NCBI GenBank assembly: GCA_018700895.1
Contig: JABIUV010000026.1
Location: forward strand, 1-64,000
Source of the DNA: Bacteroidota bacterium
Lineage (GTDB): Bacteria > Bacteroidota > Bacteroidia > NS11-12g > UBA9320
Reading direction: 5' to 3'
Length of the DNA: 64,000 nucleotides
Part shown: piece after piece, positions 1 to 8,897 of the stretch
Layout of the letters: every line of letters starts with the position of its first letter
Position numbering within the stretch: position 1 is the stretch's first letter
Notes under the pieces: model-generated
The model's input: the letters and a program-made list of their open reading frames with translations, nothing else
What the model was told of the DNA's origin: nothing
Database searches by the model: none
Position numbers and translations under genes: made by a program

Positions 1-11
1 CGATAAAACAA

Positions 12-48
12 AAATCCTGTTCTCACACTGTGGGGACAGGATTTTTTT
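12..48. terminator. intrinsic terminator hairpin
   Basis: AAATCCTGT...ACAGGATTT inverted repeat followed by a T run. Confidence 0.75.
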
Positions 49-231
49 ATGTCCAAAAATATGGGAAAGCACAATGACGTTCATCAAGGGGCAATAGGTA
101 GATTTCAGTTTTGCCATAAATCCGTTGTTTTGTTCATTCCTCCGTTTACCTGTGATGTAAAAGCGTTATTTATCTGAAATATAGCGGCCTTCATAGTATT
201 GAGATAACATAGTATAATACACACTAAGTCA

Positions 232-954
232 ATGGGGTTTCTATTCTCAAACGCCAATTACATGATAAGTCAATTAAAACTAGCTCGCCGATTTAACGAA
301 ACAAAACTACTCTTTGCTTTAAGTGCACTCTGTCTGCTACTAAGCATTGGGAGAGTATTGTTCTCTGCCACTCCTATGTTCCTATTCCTCAACTGGAATT
401 TATTCCTTGCCTTTGTCCCCTGGGCGTTGAGCAGCCTTTTGATTGTCTATCCTAAGCTACAACAGAAAAAAGTTGCCGTTGCAGGACTGTTAGGTACGTG
501 GTTATTGTTTTTCCCCAACGCACCATATATACTCACAGATCTGTTTCACCTCAAGTACGTGAACTCTATGCCCATGTGGTTCGATTTGTTGCTGATTCTA
601 TCTTTTGCGTGGGTTGGGCTCTTATTCGGATATATGAGCCTGTGGGATATGGAAAAGATTTTGAAACGGTACCTGCAGACTTCTCGTCTAAAGAAGGTGT
701 TCAATCATCGGCTAGTTATTCCCGTATTCTCTTCTGTCCTGCTTTTTGTAGGCAGCTTTGGTATTTATCTGGGAAGGTTTCTGCGTTGGAATAGCTGGGA
801 TATCATTGCTGATCCATTTGCCTTGATATACGACATTGGCGATCGTTTTGTAAATCCATTTGACCACCCTCGCACGTGGGGAGTAACTCTTTTTATGGGC
901 GTATTTTTAAATGTGGTGTACTGGTCACTACGGTTGATAAAGTACAGGAAGTAG
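232..954 (+). CDS. DUF1361-like multi-pass membrane protein
   Basis: ORF with several TM helices and the LLGTWLLFFPNAPYILTDLFHL motif. Confidence 0.7.
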   Translation: MGFLFSNANYMISQLKLARRFNETKLLFALSALCLLLSIGRVLFSATPMFLFLNWNLFLAFVPWALSSLLIVYPKLQQKKVAVAGLLGTWLLFFPNAPYILTDLFHLKYVNSMPMWFDLLLILSFAWVGLLFGYMSLWDMEKILKRYLQTSRLKKVFNHRLVIPVFSSVLLFVGSFGIYLGRFLRWNSWDIIADPFALIYDIGDRFVNPFDHPRTWGVTLFMGVFLNVVYWSLRLIKYRK

Positions 955-970
955 CGTAATTTTCACCAAT

Positions 971-1547
971 ATGCAGTCAGATTACATCACGAGCGTTCAG
1001 CAGCAGTTCAGGTACTACAATGTTGGGAGATAAAACCATAGATCAGCTAACACCCGAACAACTGTATTGGCAATACAACGGAACCTCCAATAGCGTTGGG
1101 GTTATCATACAGCACGTAAGTGGCAATATGCTTAGCCGATGGACAGATTTTTTGACCACGGACGGAGAAAAAGACTTTAGAAAACGTGATGAGGAATTTG
1201 AAGAAAAAAAATTATCACATCGAGACTTACTTGCTCAATGGGAGCGAGGATGGGAGTGTTTATTTACAGCTTTGGCCTCTGTTAATGATGAAAACTTTGA
1301 TACTGTCATATACATACGCAATCAAGGACACAGTATACCTGAGGCTATCAATAGGCAGATGATGCACTACGTGTATCATGTGGGGCAAATGGTGCATATA
1401 GGTAAGATGCTTCGTGATAACGAATGGCAAAGCCTCTCCATACCCAAGGGTAAATCTAAGGCATATAATCAAGATAAGTTTAGCCAAGAAAAGAGTCGTA
1501 CCCATTTTACGCAGGAGTATCTGAGCGATAATGATAATGCCTTGTAA
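971..1547 (+). pseudogene. DUF1572/DinB-like protein with apparent frameshift near 1019
   Basis: MQSDYITSVQQQFRYY (frame of 971) joins MLGDKTIDQLTPEQLYWQYNG...NMLSRWTDFLTTDGEK (frame of 1020) only after a shift. Confidence 0.65.
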
Positions 1548-1574
1548 ATACATATTTGGACTAGACCCCGCATA

Positions 1575-3680
1575 TTGATTATCATTGCCCTAGTGAATTG
1601 GAACATCTCTATAGCGTATCCTTGGTGGTTTGTGCTCCTATGCCTTTTGGTAGGGGTGCTTTATGCCTCCTTATTGTATTATAAGTCCAAAGATGCAGAA
1701 CGATTTTCGGACTACAGATGGGTGCAGATAGTATTGCCATTCTTACGATTTGTATTGGGAAGTGCCTTAGCGTTTCTATTGCTAGGCCCCATGCTCAAAT
1801 ACGCTGGTTTTCAAACTCAGAAACCTATCGTGGCCCTATTGATAGATGATTCTAAATCTATAACTGAAAAAGATCTTACTACCGCCGAAATAGCTGAGTC
1901 TATGGGTGTGCTGACCGAAGAACTGGAGCAAAAGTTTGAGGTGAATACAGTAGGTTACAGCGATGTGAGCAAGTTTACTACTGCTAATCAGTTTACACAC
2001 CAGGGCAGTGAGACCAATATGTCGCAAGCATTACGATATGTGCGTGAGCAATACGTCAATCAAAACTTGGGAGCTATAGTACTACTTAGCGATGGTATAT
2101 ATAATGCAGGAAGTAATCCCCGATTTATCGCTCAAGACTACAAAGTGCCTATCTATACCATAGGCGTAGGTGATACCACGGTGTATGCGGACCTCAAGGT
2201 GAATAACGTCACGCATAATTCACTCGCTTACTTGGGCAATGAGTTTCCTTTTCGGGTAGAAATTAAAGCAGATAAGCTCAAGGGCAAGCAGGTGAATATG
2301 CAAATCTTGCTCAATGGTAATACACTGGAGCAGAAGAGTATCGTCATATCCAAAGACGCATTTTTTACTGAGGTGGATGTTATTGCTAAAGCCGCTAAGC
2401 TTGGGCAGAATAAGGTTGAGATACGTCTATCCACTTTTGATAATGAAAAAAATAAGTCAAATAACGTACGTACGTTTTATGTAGATGTAATAGATGGTAA
2501 GAAGAAGGTGGCACTATGGGCTTCGGCTCCGCATCCCGACTTGGGTATGCTGCGTACTACCATTAATAGTAATGAGAACTATGAAGCAAACATCTTCCTC
2601 TCGGGTTTTGAGGTGAACGGTGATTATGACCTTGTAGTCCTGCATAATTGGTTTGCCACGCAGGCTCAGCTCAATCTGTATGAGAAACTGCGAGTAAGCG
2701 GTGTGCCTACATTGGTGATTGCGGGAAATCAGTTTAATGCTCGGATTTTTAATGCGGGAAGCCAAGAGACAAAATTCGTAGGTGGAGCAAAAGGTCTGGT
2801 GCAGGCACTGCCTGTGGTAAGCGGTGAATTTGAGTATTTTGATATAGATGCATCAGTAGTGCAAACCATAAAAAAATGGCCACCTCTCCGTGCTCCGTTT
2901 GGAAAATATAAAGGTTACGCACCTAGTGATGTGGTACTTTATCAGCAGATTGGTTCTGTGACCACACAGGAGCCACTCATGCTACTTGCCAATGAGGGCA
3001 ATCTGCGTTTTGGCCTTATAGCGGGAACAGGATTGTGGCAATGGCGTATGGCCGATTATGAGCAAAATCAGTCGCACGATAATGTGAATGAACTTATCAA
3101 TAATGTGGTGCAATACCTTGCGGTAAAAGAGCAAAAGAAACTGCTCAATGTATACTCAAGTGCAAAGCAGTACGGTGTAGGTGAGCGAGTTACGCTCTTG
3201 GGGGAGCTTTATAACCAAAGTTTGGATGCGATAAGTGGTCAGGAGATAAACATAAACCTAAGAGATGCCGCAGGTAAGGTGTATAAGCACACTATGACTG
3301 CTAGTGGTGACCAGTATCGACTGCAGCTAAATAACCTAGAAGCTGGGGCGTATCAGTACACCGCTACAACTACAGTAGGCGGTGCTAAGCTAAAGGATAA
3401 TAGTTACTTTACAGTACTAGGCCAACAAAAGGAACTAACGAATCTTACTGCTGACTTTGATTTACTGCGAAATATCGCTCAAACGGCAGGAGGTGCGTTT
3501 ACCCCATTTACAGATGTGGATGCCTTAGGCGAGAAGATAGTTGCTAATAGTGATTTGAAATCATTGATTACCGAGGAAAATAAGCTAGATGACCTCATAA
3601 AAATGAAGTGGCTCTTCTGGTTGCTTTTCGGACTGCTCGGATTGGAGTGGTTTGTACGCAAGTGGGCTGGAGGGTATTAA
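1575..3680 (+). CDS. membrane-anchored VWA-like protein
   Basis: N-terminal TM helices, LLIDDSKSI and IVLLSDGIYNAGSNP VWA-like motifs, C-terminal TM. Confidence 0.6.
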   Translation: MIIIALVNWNISIAYPWWFVLLCLLVGVLYASLLYYKSKDAERFSDYRWVQIVLPFLRFVLGSALAFLLLGPMLKYAGFQTQKPIVALLIDDSKSITEKDLTTAEIAESMGVLTEELEQKFEVNTVGYSDVSKFTTANQFTHQGSETNMSQALRYVREQYVNQNLGAIVLLSDGIYNAGSNPRFIAQDYKVPIYTIGVGDTTVYADLKVNNVTHNSLAYLGNEFPFRVEIKADKLKGKQVNMQILLNGNTLEQKSIVISKDAFFTEVDVIAKAAKLGQNKVEIRLSTFDNEKNKSNNVRTFYVDVIDGKKKVALWASAPHPDLGMLRTTINSNENYEANIFLSGFEVNGDYDLVVLHNWFATQAQLNLYEKLRVSGVPTLVIAGNQFNARIFNAGSQETKFVGGAKGLVQALPVVSGEFEYFDIDASVVQTIKKWPPLRAPFGKYKGYAPSDVVLYQQIGSVTTQEPLMLLANEGNLRFGLIAGTGLWQWRMADYEQNQSHDNVNELINNVVQYLAVKEQKKLLNVYSSAKQYGVGERVTLLGELYNQSLDAISGQEININLRDAAGKVYKHTMTASGDQYRLQLNNLEAGAYQYTATTTVGGAKLKDNSYFTVLGQQKELTNLTADFDLLRNIAQTAGGAFTPFTDVDALGEKIVANSDLKSLITEENKLDDLIKMKWLFWLLFGLLGLEWFVRKWAGGY

Positions 3681-3687
3681 TTTTTTA

Positions 3688-4140
3688 ATGGTTAATAATG
3701 AAAGATTAGTGAAAAAGTTCTATGGAGTATTAGCTGTTCTGGGAATAGTGTCATTGGCATTATTTAGGTTTTTGTATCCCAAAGATGTTCGCGTTTTAGA
3801 AGAGTTTGATTTCTCACAAGGAGAATGGAAGTTGCAAAAAGGATATCATTGGGATAATACACAATATGTAATTACAGATCCCTTGGAATTAGAAAGCTTA
3901 AAGGATGAATGGGTGCTGTCTTCAGCCGATCGCATTTTTGGAACTACAGGAGGTTATTGTGTTTCACTCTTTCACGATGGGAAAAGAGTTTTTGTGTTGG
4001 ATTTGATCATTGATGGTGAAGAAGATCTTAGTACACCAGGATTTTTAGATCACAATAAAATAGGTTGCTTGCAATACTTAAATTTAAAATGGTTAGAGAA
4101 GGGTGATTGGAATAGAGTTAACGTCGGTAAGAATAATTAA
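3688..4140 (+). CDS. hypothetical membrane-anchored protein
   Basis: ORF with N-terminal TM. Confidence 0.5.
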   Translation: MVNNERLVKKFYGVLAVLGIVSLALFRFLYPKDVRVLEEFDFSQGEWKLQKGYHWDNTQYVITDPLELESLKDEWVLSSADRIFGTTGGYCVSLFHDGKRVFVLDLIIDGEEDLSTPGFLDHNKIGCLQYLNLKWLEKGDWNRVNVGKNN

Positions 4141-4206
4141 ACATTAAGAACCGATAATTAATAATTAATCTTACTTTTGCAGGCTTAAATAGAGATATTT
4201 ACATTA

Positions 4207-4479
4207 ATGGAAAAGTTAACAACTGAATCAAAATCAGCACTCATAGCACAGTACAGCGGTGACGCTAAGAACACTGGGCACGCGGAAGCACAAGTTGCTA
4301 TATTCACTCACAGAATATCGCATCTTACTGAGCACCTTAAGAAAAACAAGAAAGATTACTCTACAGAACTTACATTGGTAAAACTAGTAGGTAAAAGAAG
4401 ATCTTTACTTAAATATATTGCTGCTAAAGATATCGTTCACTATCGTGAGCTTATCAAGCAATTAGGCATCAGAAAGTAA
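4207..4479 (+). CDS. rpsO: 30S ribosomal protein S15
   Basis: HAEAQVAIFTHRISHLTEHLKKNKKDYSTELTLVKLVGKRRSLLKYI. Confidence 0.97.
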   Translation: MEKLTTESKSALIAQYSGDAKNTGHAEAQVAIFTHRISHLTEHLKKNKKDYSTELTLVKLVGKRRSLLKYIAAKDIVHYRELIKQLGIRK

Positions 4480-4550
4480 TCAGCCTACTCGCCTATGGTG
4501 AGAAACCCTTTCTGGAAAAAGTCCCTTTCGTATAGTTGAGAAACTAGCTT

Positions 4551-4590
4551 GTGCAAAAAATACATTAGCTTATGCTAGTGTTTTTGTGCA
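4551..4590 (+). terminator. hairpin in the rpsO-pnp intercistronic region
   Basis: GTGCAAAAAATACATTAGC TTAT GCTAGTGTTTTTGTGC imperfect inverted repeat. Confidence 0.5.
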
Positions 4591-4753
4591 TCTATACTTT
4601 TTGTTTACGAAGTCGAATAATTAAAGGCGTGCGGACACACACTCTCACAGCTTCTAATTTCAACAATGTAGAGCAAAAAATAAAAGCATCGTTGGCATTG
4701 GGTCTGCGGTGAAACATTTTTTTAATAACATTGGCGGAACAACCGCAACATTT

Positions 4754-7084
4754 ATGAACGTATTTACACAAACATTATCCTACGGTGATGGCAAAGAAGT
4801 CACACTCGAAACGGGTAAATTAGCAAGACAGGCACACGGTTCTGTAGTGCTCTCTCAAGGCAAACTCAAACTCCTAGCCACAGTAGTATCCAACAAAGAA
4901 GCAAGAGATGGCGTAGATTTCCTACCTATGTCTGTTGACTATCAAGAAAAATTTGCGGCGGGTGGCCGTATCCCAGGCGGTTTCCTTCGTAGAGAAGGTC
5001 GTCTATCTAACTCAGAAATCTTAGTATGTAGAATTGTGGACCGTACACTTCGTCCACTTTTCCCGGGTGATTACCACGCGGAAACACAAGTGATGATTCA
5101 GCTTATCTCTGCCGATGCAGACGTAGTGCCAGATGCACTTGTAACACTTGCAGCTTCAGCAGCAATTACTATTTCGGATATTCCTTTCGAAGGGCCAGTA
5201 TCTGCTCCTAGAGTAGGTAGAATAAACGGTGAGTGGGTTATAAATCCATCGGTTGCCGAAATGGAAAATTCTGACGTTGACCTCATCGTAGCGGGTACAG
5301 CTGCAGACATCAATATGGTGGAAGGTGAAATGAACGGTATTTCTGAAAAAGAGATGGTAGAAGCATTGAAGTTTGCTCACACGCATATCAAAAATGATTG
5401 TGCTGCACAACTTGCTCTTTGTGACCAAATGGGTGGCAGAAAAGCTCCGCGTGAGTATAGCCACGAGACTAATTCTGAAGAACTAGCAGCGACTGTAAAA
5501 GAAGCTACGTATCAACAGTTTTATGATGCCGCTAAAGTCCCTTCTGAGAAGGATGAGCGTGCTACTAAGTTTGGTGCTATCAATAAAGCATATATCGAAA
5601 GCTTACCTGAAGATACAGACAGTGAGACCATGACTATGGTAAAAAGATACCTAGCTAAGTCTAAAAAAGAAGCAGTACGTAATATGATGCTAGACAACAA
5701 GCAAAGATTGGATGGTAGAGCATTAAACGAAGTAAGACAAATCTGGACTGAGGTAGATTACCTGCCTTCTGTACACGGTTCTGCATTATTTACTAGAGGA
5801 GAGACGCAGTCACTTACATCTGTAACACTGGGTTCTAAACTAGACCAGCAAATGATAGATAATTATCAAGCTAAGTCGTTTAGTAAATTGATGCTTCATT
5901 ACAACTTTCCTTCATTCTCTGTAGGAGAAGCTAGACCAAACAGAGGTCCTGGTAGAAGAGAGATAGGACACGGTAACTTGGCAGAAAGAGGTATCAAGCG
6001 AATGATTCCAGATGATTTTCCTTACACGCTTCGTATCGTTTCTGACATATTAGAAAGTAACGGAAGTAGCTCTATGGCTACGGTATGTGCTGCTAGTATG
6101 GCAATGATGGATGCTGGTATCCAAGTAAAAGCAGGTGCTTCTGGTATCGCTATGGGTATGGTAGCTGATAAAGATGGCCGTTATGCTATACTCTCAGACA
6201 TCTTGGGAGATGAGGATCACCTAGGAGATATGGATTTCAAAGTGGTGGGTAATGCCGACGGTATATACGCAGTACAGATGGATATGAAAGTAGAAGGTCT
6301 TTCTTACGATGTATTGGAAGAAGCATTGCTTCAAGCTAAAGAAGGAAGAATGCACATCCTTGGTGAAATGGAGAAAACAATCTCTACACCAAACGAAGGC
6401 TTGAAAGATCACGCTCCTCAGATAGAGGTTATGATCATACCTAAAGATAAAATCGGTGCTTGTATCGGTTCTGGAGGAAAAGTTATACAAGAGATTCAGG
6501 CAGAAACAGGTGCTATCATCACTATAGAAGAAGATGGTGAAACAGGTATCGTAGAAATATCGGGTGTAGGAAGTGGACCAATAGAAGCTGCTAAGGAGTG
6601 GATACTGGGTATCATCACCGATCCTGAGCCAGGTACAGAGTACACAGGTAAAATCACTAAGATAATGGACTTCGGTGCATTTGTAGAGATATTACCGGGT
6701 AAAGAAGGATTACTTCACATCTCAGAAATATCGTGGGAACGCATTGAGACTATGGACAAAGCTCCTCTAAAAGAAGGGCAAGAAGTAACTGTGAAGTTAC
6801 TAGCTGTAGATGAGCGTAGCGGAAAGCTTAAGCTAAGTATGAAAGTACTTACCGAAAAGCCAGAAGGTTATGTAGAGCGTCCACCAAGAGAGCGTAGAGA
6901 CAACGACCGTGGCGGAAGAGGCAGAGATGACAGACGCGGCGGAAGAGACAATCGCGGTGGCGGTAGAGGTAGAGACGACAGACGTGGCGGCGATAGAGAT
7001 AATCGCGGTGGCGACAGACGTGATAACCGATCTGACAATAGAGACAGTAAGCCTAAAAACGACTCCGAAGGAGACGTAGGGTAA
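4754..7084 (+). CDS. pnp: polyribonucleotide nucleotidyltransferase with RG-rich tail
   Basis: PNPase core, KH (IGACIGSGGKVIQEIQ) and S1 (GKITKIMDFGAFVEILPGKEGLLHISEIS) domains. Confidence 0.97.
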   Translation: MNVFTQTLSYGDGKEVTLETGKLARQAHGSVVLSQGKLKLLATVVSNKEARDGVDFLPMSVDYQEKFAAGGRIPGGFLRREGRLSNSEILVCRIVDRTLRPLFPGDYHAETQVMIQLISADADVVPDALVTLAASAAITISDIPFEGPVSAPRVGRINGEWVINPSVAEMENSDVDLIVAGTAADINMVEGEMNGISEKEMVEALKFAHTHIKNDCAAQLALCDQMGGRKAPREYSHETNSEELAATVKEATYQQFYDAAKVPSEKDERATKFGAINKAYIESLPEDTDSETMTMVKRYLAKSKKEAVRNMMLDNKQRLDGRALNEVRQIWTEVDYLPSVHGSALFTRGETQSLTSVTLGSKLDQQMIDNYQAKSFSKLMLHYNFPSFSVGEARPNRGPGRREIGHGNLAERGIKRMIPDDFPYTLRIVSDILESNGSSSMATVCAASMAMMDAGIQVKAGASGIAMGMVADKDGRYAILSDILGDEDHLGDMDFKVVGNADGIYAVQMDMKVEGLSYDVLEEALLQAKEGRMHILGEMEKTISTPNEGLKDHAPQIEVMIIPKDKIGACIGSGGKVIQEIQAETGAIITIEEDGETGIVEISGVGSGPIEAAKEWILGIITDPEPGTEYTGKITKIMDFGAFVEILPGKEGLLHISEISWERIETMDKAPLKEGQEVTVKLLAVDERSGKLKLSMKVLTEKPEGYVERPPRERRDNDRGGRGRDDRRGGRDNRGGGRGRDDRRGGDRDNRGGDRRDNRSDNRDSKPKNDSEGDVG

Positions 7085-7099
7085 TCTCTCGGTACAATT

Positions 7100-7165
7100 T
7101 TGTCATCTCGAGTGTTCACCGAAGGTGAATGTATCGAGAGCTGATAAAATTACTCGAGATGACAA
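7100..7165. repeat. REP-like palindromic repeat, copy 1
   Basis: perfect 14-bp arms TTGTCATCTCGAGT / ACTCGAGATGACAA; shares a core with 15936-15994. Confidence 0.7.
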
Positions 7166-7190
7166 CGTATTTTTAAATACATACAGGAAA

Positions 7191-7216
7191 GGCGAGCCGT
7201 GAGGCTCGCCTTTTTT
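7191..7216. terminator. intrinsic terminator
   Basis: GGCGAGCC GTGA GGCTCGCC TTTTTT. Confidence 0.9.
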
Positions 7217-7338
7217 ATTACTTAAATGTTTGCATTAAGATTCACGAAAATGCTAATACTTCATATTATTAAAGTTCACTTCAATAATATGCAATGACTA
7301 ATTGAAAAGTATTTGACAGAGATGCAGAGGGTAATCAC

Positions 7339-8319
7339 CTACTCCCCACGTCGCCACTGTTTCCGTTCTTTGGCGGTGTAGTAGGACCAAGCTACCACTC
7401 GGCTGCTCTTGTTGCCTTGGCCCATATCTATGGTTTTTACTTGCTGTGCCTTTACGTTGCGTAGCGATTCGTAGATGTCTTTCAGGTTGCCTTCTTTACT
7501 TACTAGCGTACTGTACCACAATACATTTTTCTTATACAGAGCACTCTCCTTTATCATATCACGTACAAAGCGTATCTCGCCACCTACGCACCACAGCTCC
7601 GTATTTTGCCCGCCAAAACTGACGGCCACCTTCGGTTTATTGCCTTTACTATCTGTGGCTTTGCCTTTGGTGAGGTTTTTTACCTTACGCATATTGGCTT
7701 TTACAGCTTCTTCTGCACTAGCGTGAAATGGCGGATTGCATACCGTGATGTCAAAATGCTCACCATCGTTTATAATGCCCTTGAAAATATTAGATGGATT
7801 CGGCTGCTGGCGAACCTCTATAGCTAGTTTATTCGCCTTGGTAATCGCCGTGGCTATCTGTATACTTTTAGGATTGATATCCGCAGCCACAAAATCCCAA
7901 TCGTATTCCACGCAACCGATTATCGGGTATATGCAGTTAGCACCTGTACCTATGTCCAGAGCCTTTACGCGAGGTCCGCGTGGGATACGCTCATCATTGT
8001 CGCTGCTTAGTAAGTCGGCTATGTGATGTATATAGTCGGCCCTCCCAGGTATAGGCGGACAAAGAAAATCTTGTGGAATATCCCAGTGGTATATGCCGTA
8101 GTCTTTTTTGAGTAAAGCCTGGTTGAGTAATTTTACGGCATCAGCATTGAAAAAATCGATGGTCTCCACGCCATACTTATTCTTAGCTACGTAATTTTTG
8201 AGTGCAGGATTCTCTGCAATGAGCTTCTTAAAGTCGTACTTATTCTTGTTTCTATTGCGAGGGTGCAGCTTACTTTTGGTACTGCTGGGGCTCGTGGTCG
8301 ACTTTTGATTTTGTGGCAT
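7339..8319 (-). CDS. rlmF: 23S rRNA (adenine(1618)-N(6))-methyltransferase
   Basis: Methyltransferase with NPPFHASAEEA motif and RlmF-like overall sequence. Confidence 0.92.
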   Translation of the reverse strand: MPQNQKSTTSPSSTKSKLHPRNRNKNKYDFKKLIAENPALKNYVAKNKYGVETIDFFNADAVKLLNQALLKKDYGIYHWDIPQDFLCPPIPGRADYIHHIADLLSSDNDERIPRGPRVKALDIGTGANCIYPIIGCVEYDWDFVAADINPKSIQIATAITKANKLAIEVRQQPNPSNIFKGIINDGEHFDITVCNPPFHASAEEAVKANMRKVKNLTKGKATDSKGNKPKVAVSFGGQNTELWCVGGEIRFVRDMIKESALYKKNVLWYSTLVSKEGNLKDIYESLRNVKAQQVKTIDMGQGNKSSRVVAWSYYTAKERKQWRRGE

Positions 8320-8324
8320 TGCTG

Positions 8325-8332
8325 CAAAGATA
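8325..8332 (-). promoter_or_regulatory. TATCTTTG -7 box, 5 nt from rlmF ATG
   Basis: matches Bacteroidetes TAnnTTTG. Confidence 0.65.
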
Positions 8333-8448
8333 GGTGAAGGGGAGACATTAAGCTCTAATGGGAGGTGCAGAGTGTGTAGGCTTCCTCACAAATATATGGA
8401 GCCGCTCTCGCAACTTCATTTATAAGTCAAAAGGTAAAGGCCAAAGGC

Positions 8449-8792
8449 TTAAAGTTTTAAGGATCGGATCAGAGCAACGAGCATTTTTTGGATTTCAATA
8501 TTAGCCATGACTATTTGCTTGTTTTCTAATTGAAAAAGTCGTTTACTCAAATTCATAAGTGTTTCTACTTCGTAAGATGAACCTAGTGAATGCTCCAAGT
8601 ATGTTTTGAAGTGCTTATTTGTAGATTTTGCCGCACCCTCTGAAATGTTAATGGAGATAGACGTAACCGACCGTCTGAATTGGTCTTTTAACCCAAACTC
8701 TTCAGTTTTGGAAGTTGGTCTTTGAATCGGTAGACATCCTCTGCTAGATCGAGTGCTTTTTGGTAGACTTTTAATTCTCTAAAATTTCTCAT
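8449..8792 (-). pseudogene. four-helix-bundle (23S rRNA IVS/S23-like) protein, frameshifted
   Basis: MRNFRELKVYQKALDLAEDVYRFKDQLPK then frame change to TEEFGLKDQFRRSVTSISINISEGAAKSTNKHFKTYLEHSLGSSYEVETLM...; lesion at A4 tract 8706-8709. Confidence 0.8.
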
Positions 8793-8797
8793 AATAA

Positions 8798-8847
8798 CAA
8801 AGGTGATAAAATGTACTAGAATATTTCATTACATTTTATCACCTTTG
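8798..8847. repeat. perfect 17-bp inverted repeat
   Basis: CAAAGGTGATAAAATGT (8798-8814) and ACATTTTATCACCTTTG (8831-8847), 16-nt loop. Confidence 0.9.
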
Positions 8848-8897
8848 GGCAAAGCCGCCTTTAATTTACATCTTAAAGCTAAATCCGCTTCGCGGAT

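Noticed and set aside
498-794. 98-aa plus ORF
   Set aside because: Alternate frame inside the DUF1361-like gene with no protein-like features.
4480-4753. Long rpsO-pnp gap considered as a riboswitch
   Set aside because: Hairpin fits an attenuator or terminator; rpsO-pnp linkage is common and no aptamer-like conserved structure could be shown by eye.
6868-7119. 83-aa minus ORF rich in Leu/Ser/Pro
   Set aside because: Antisense of the RG-rich pnp tail; the open frame is a by-product of the low-complexity repeat.
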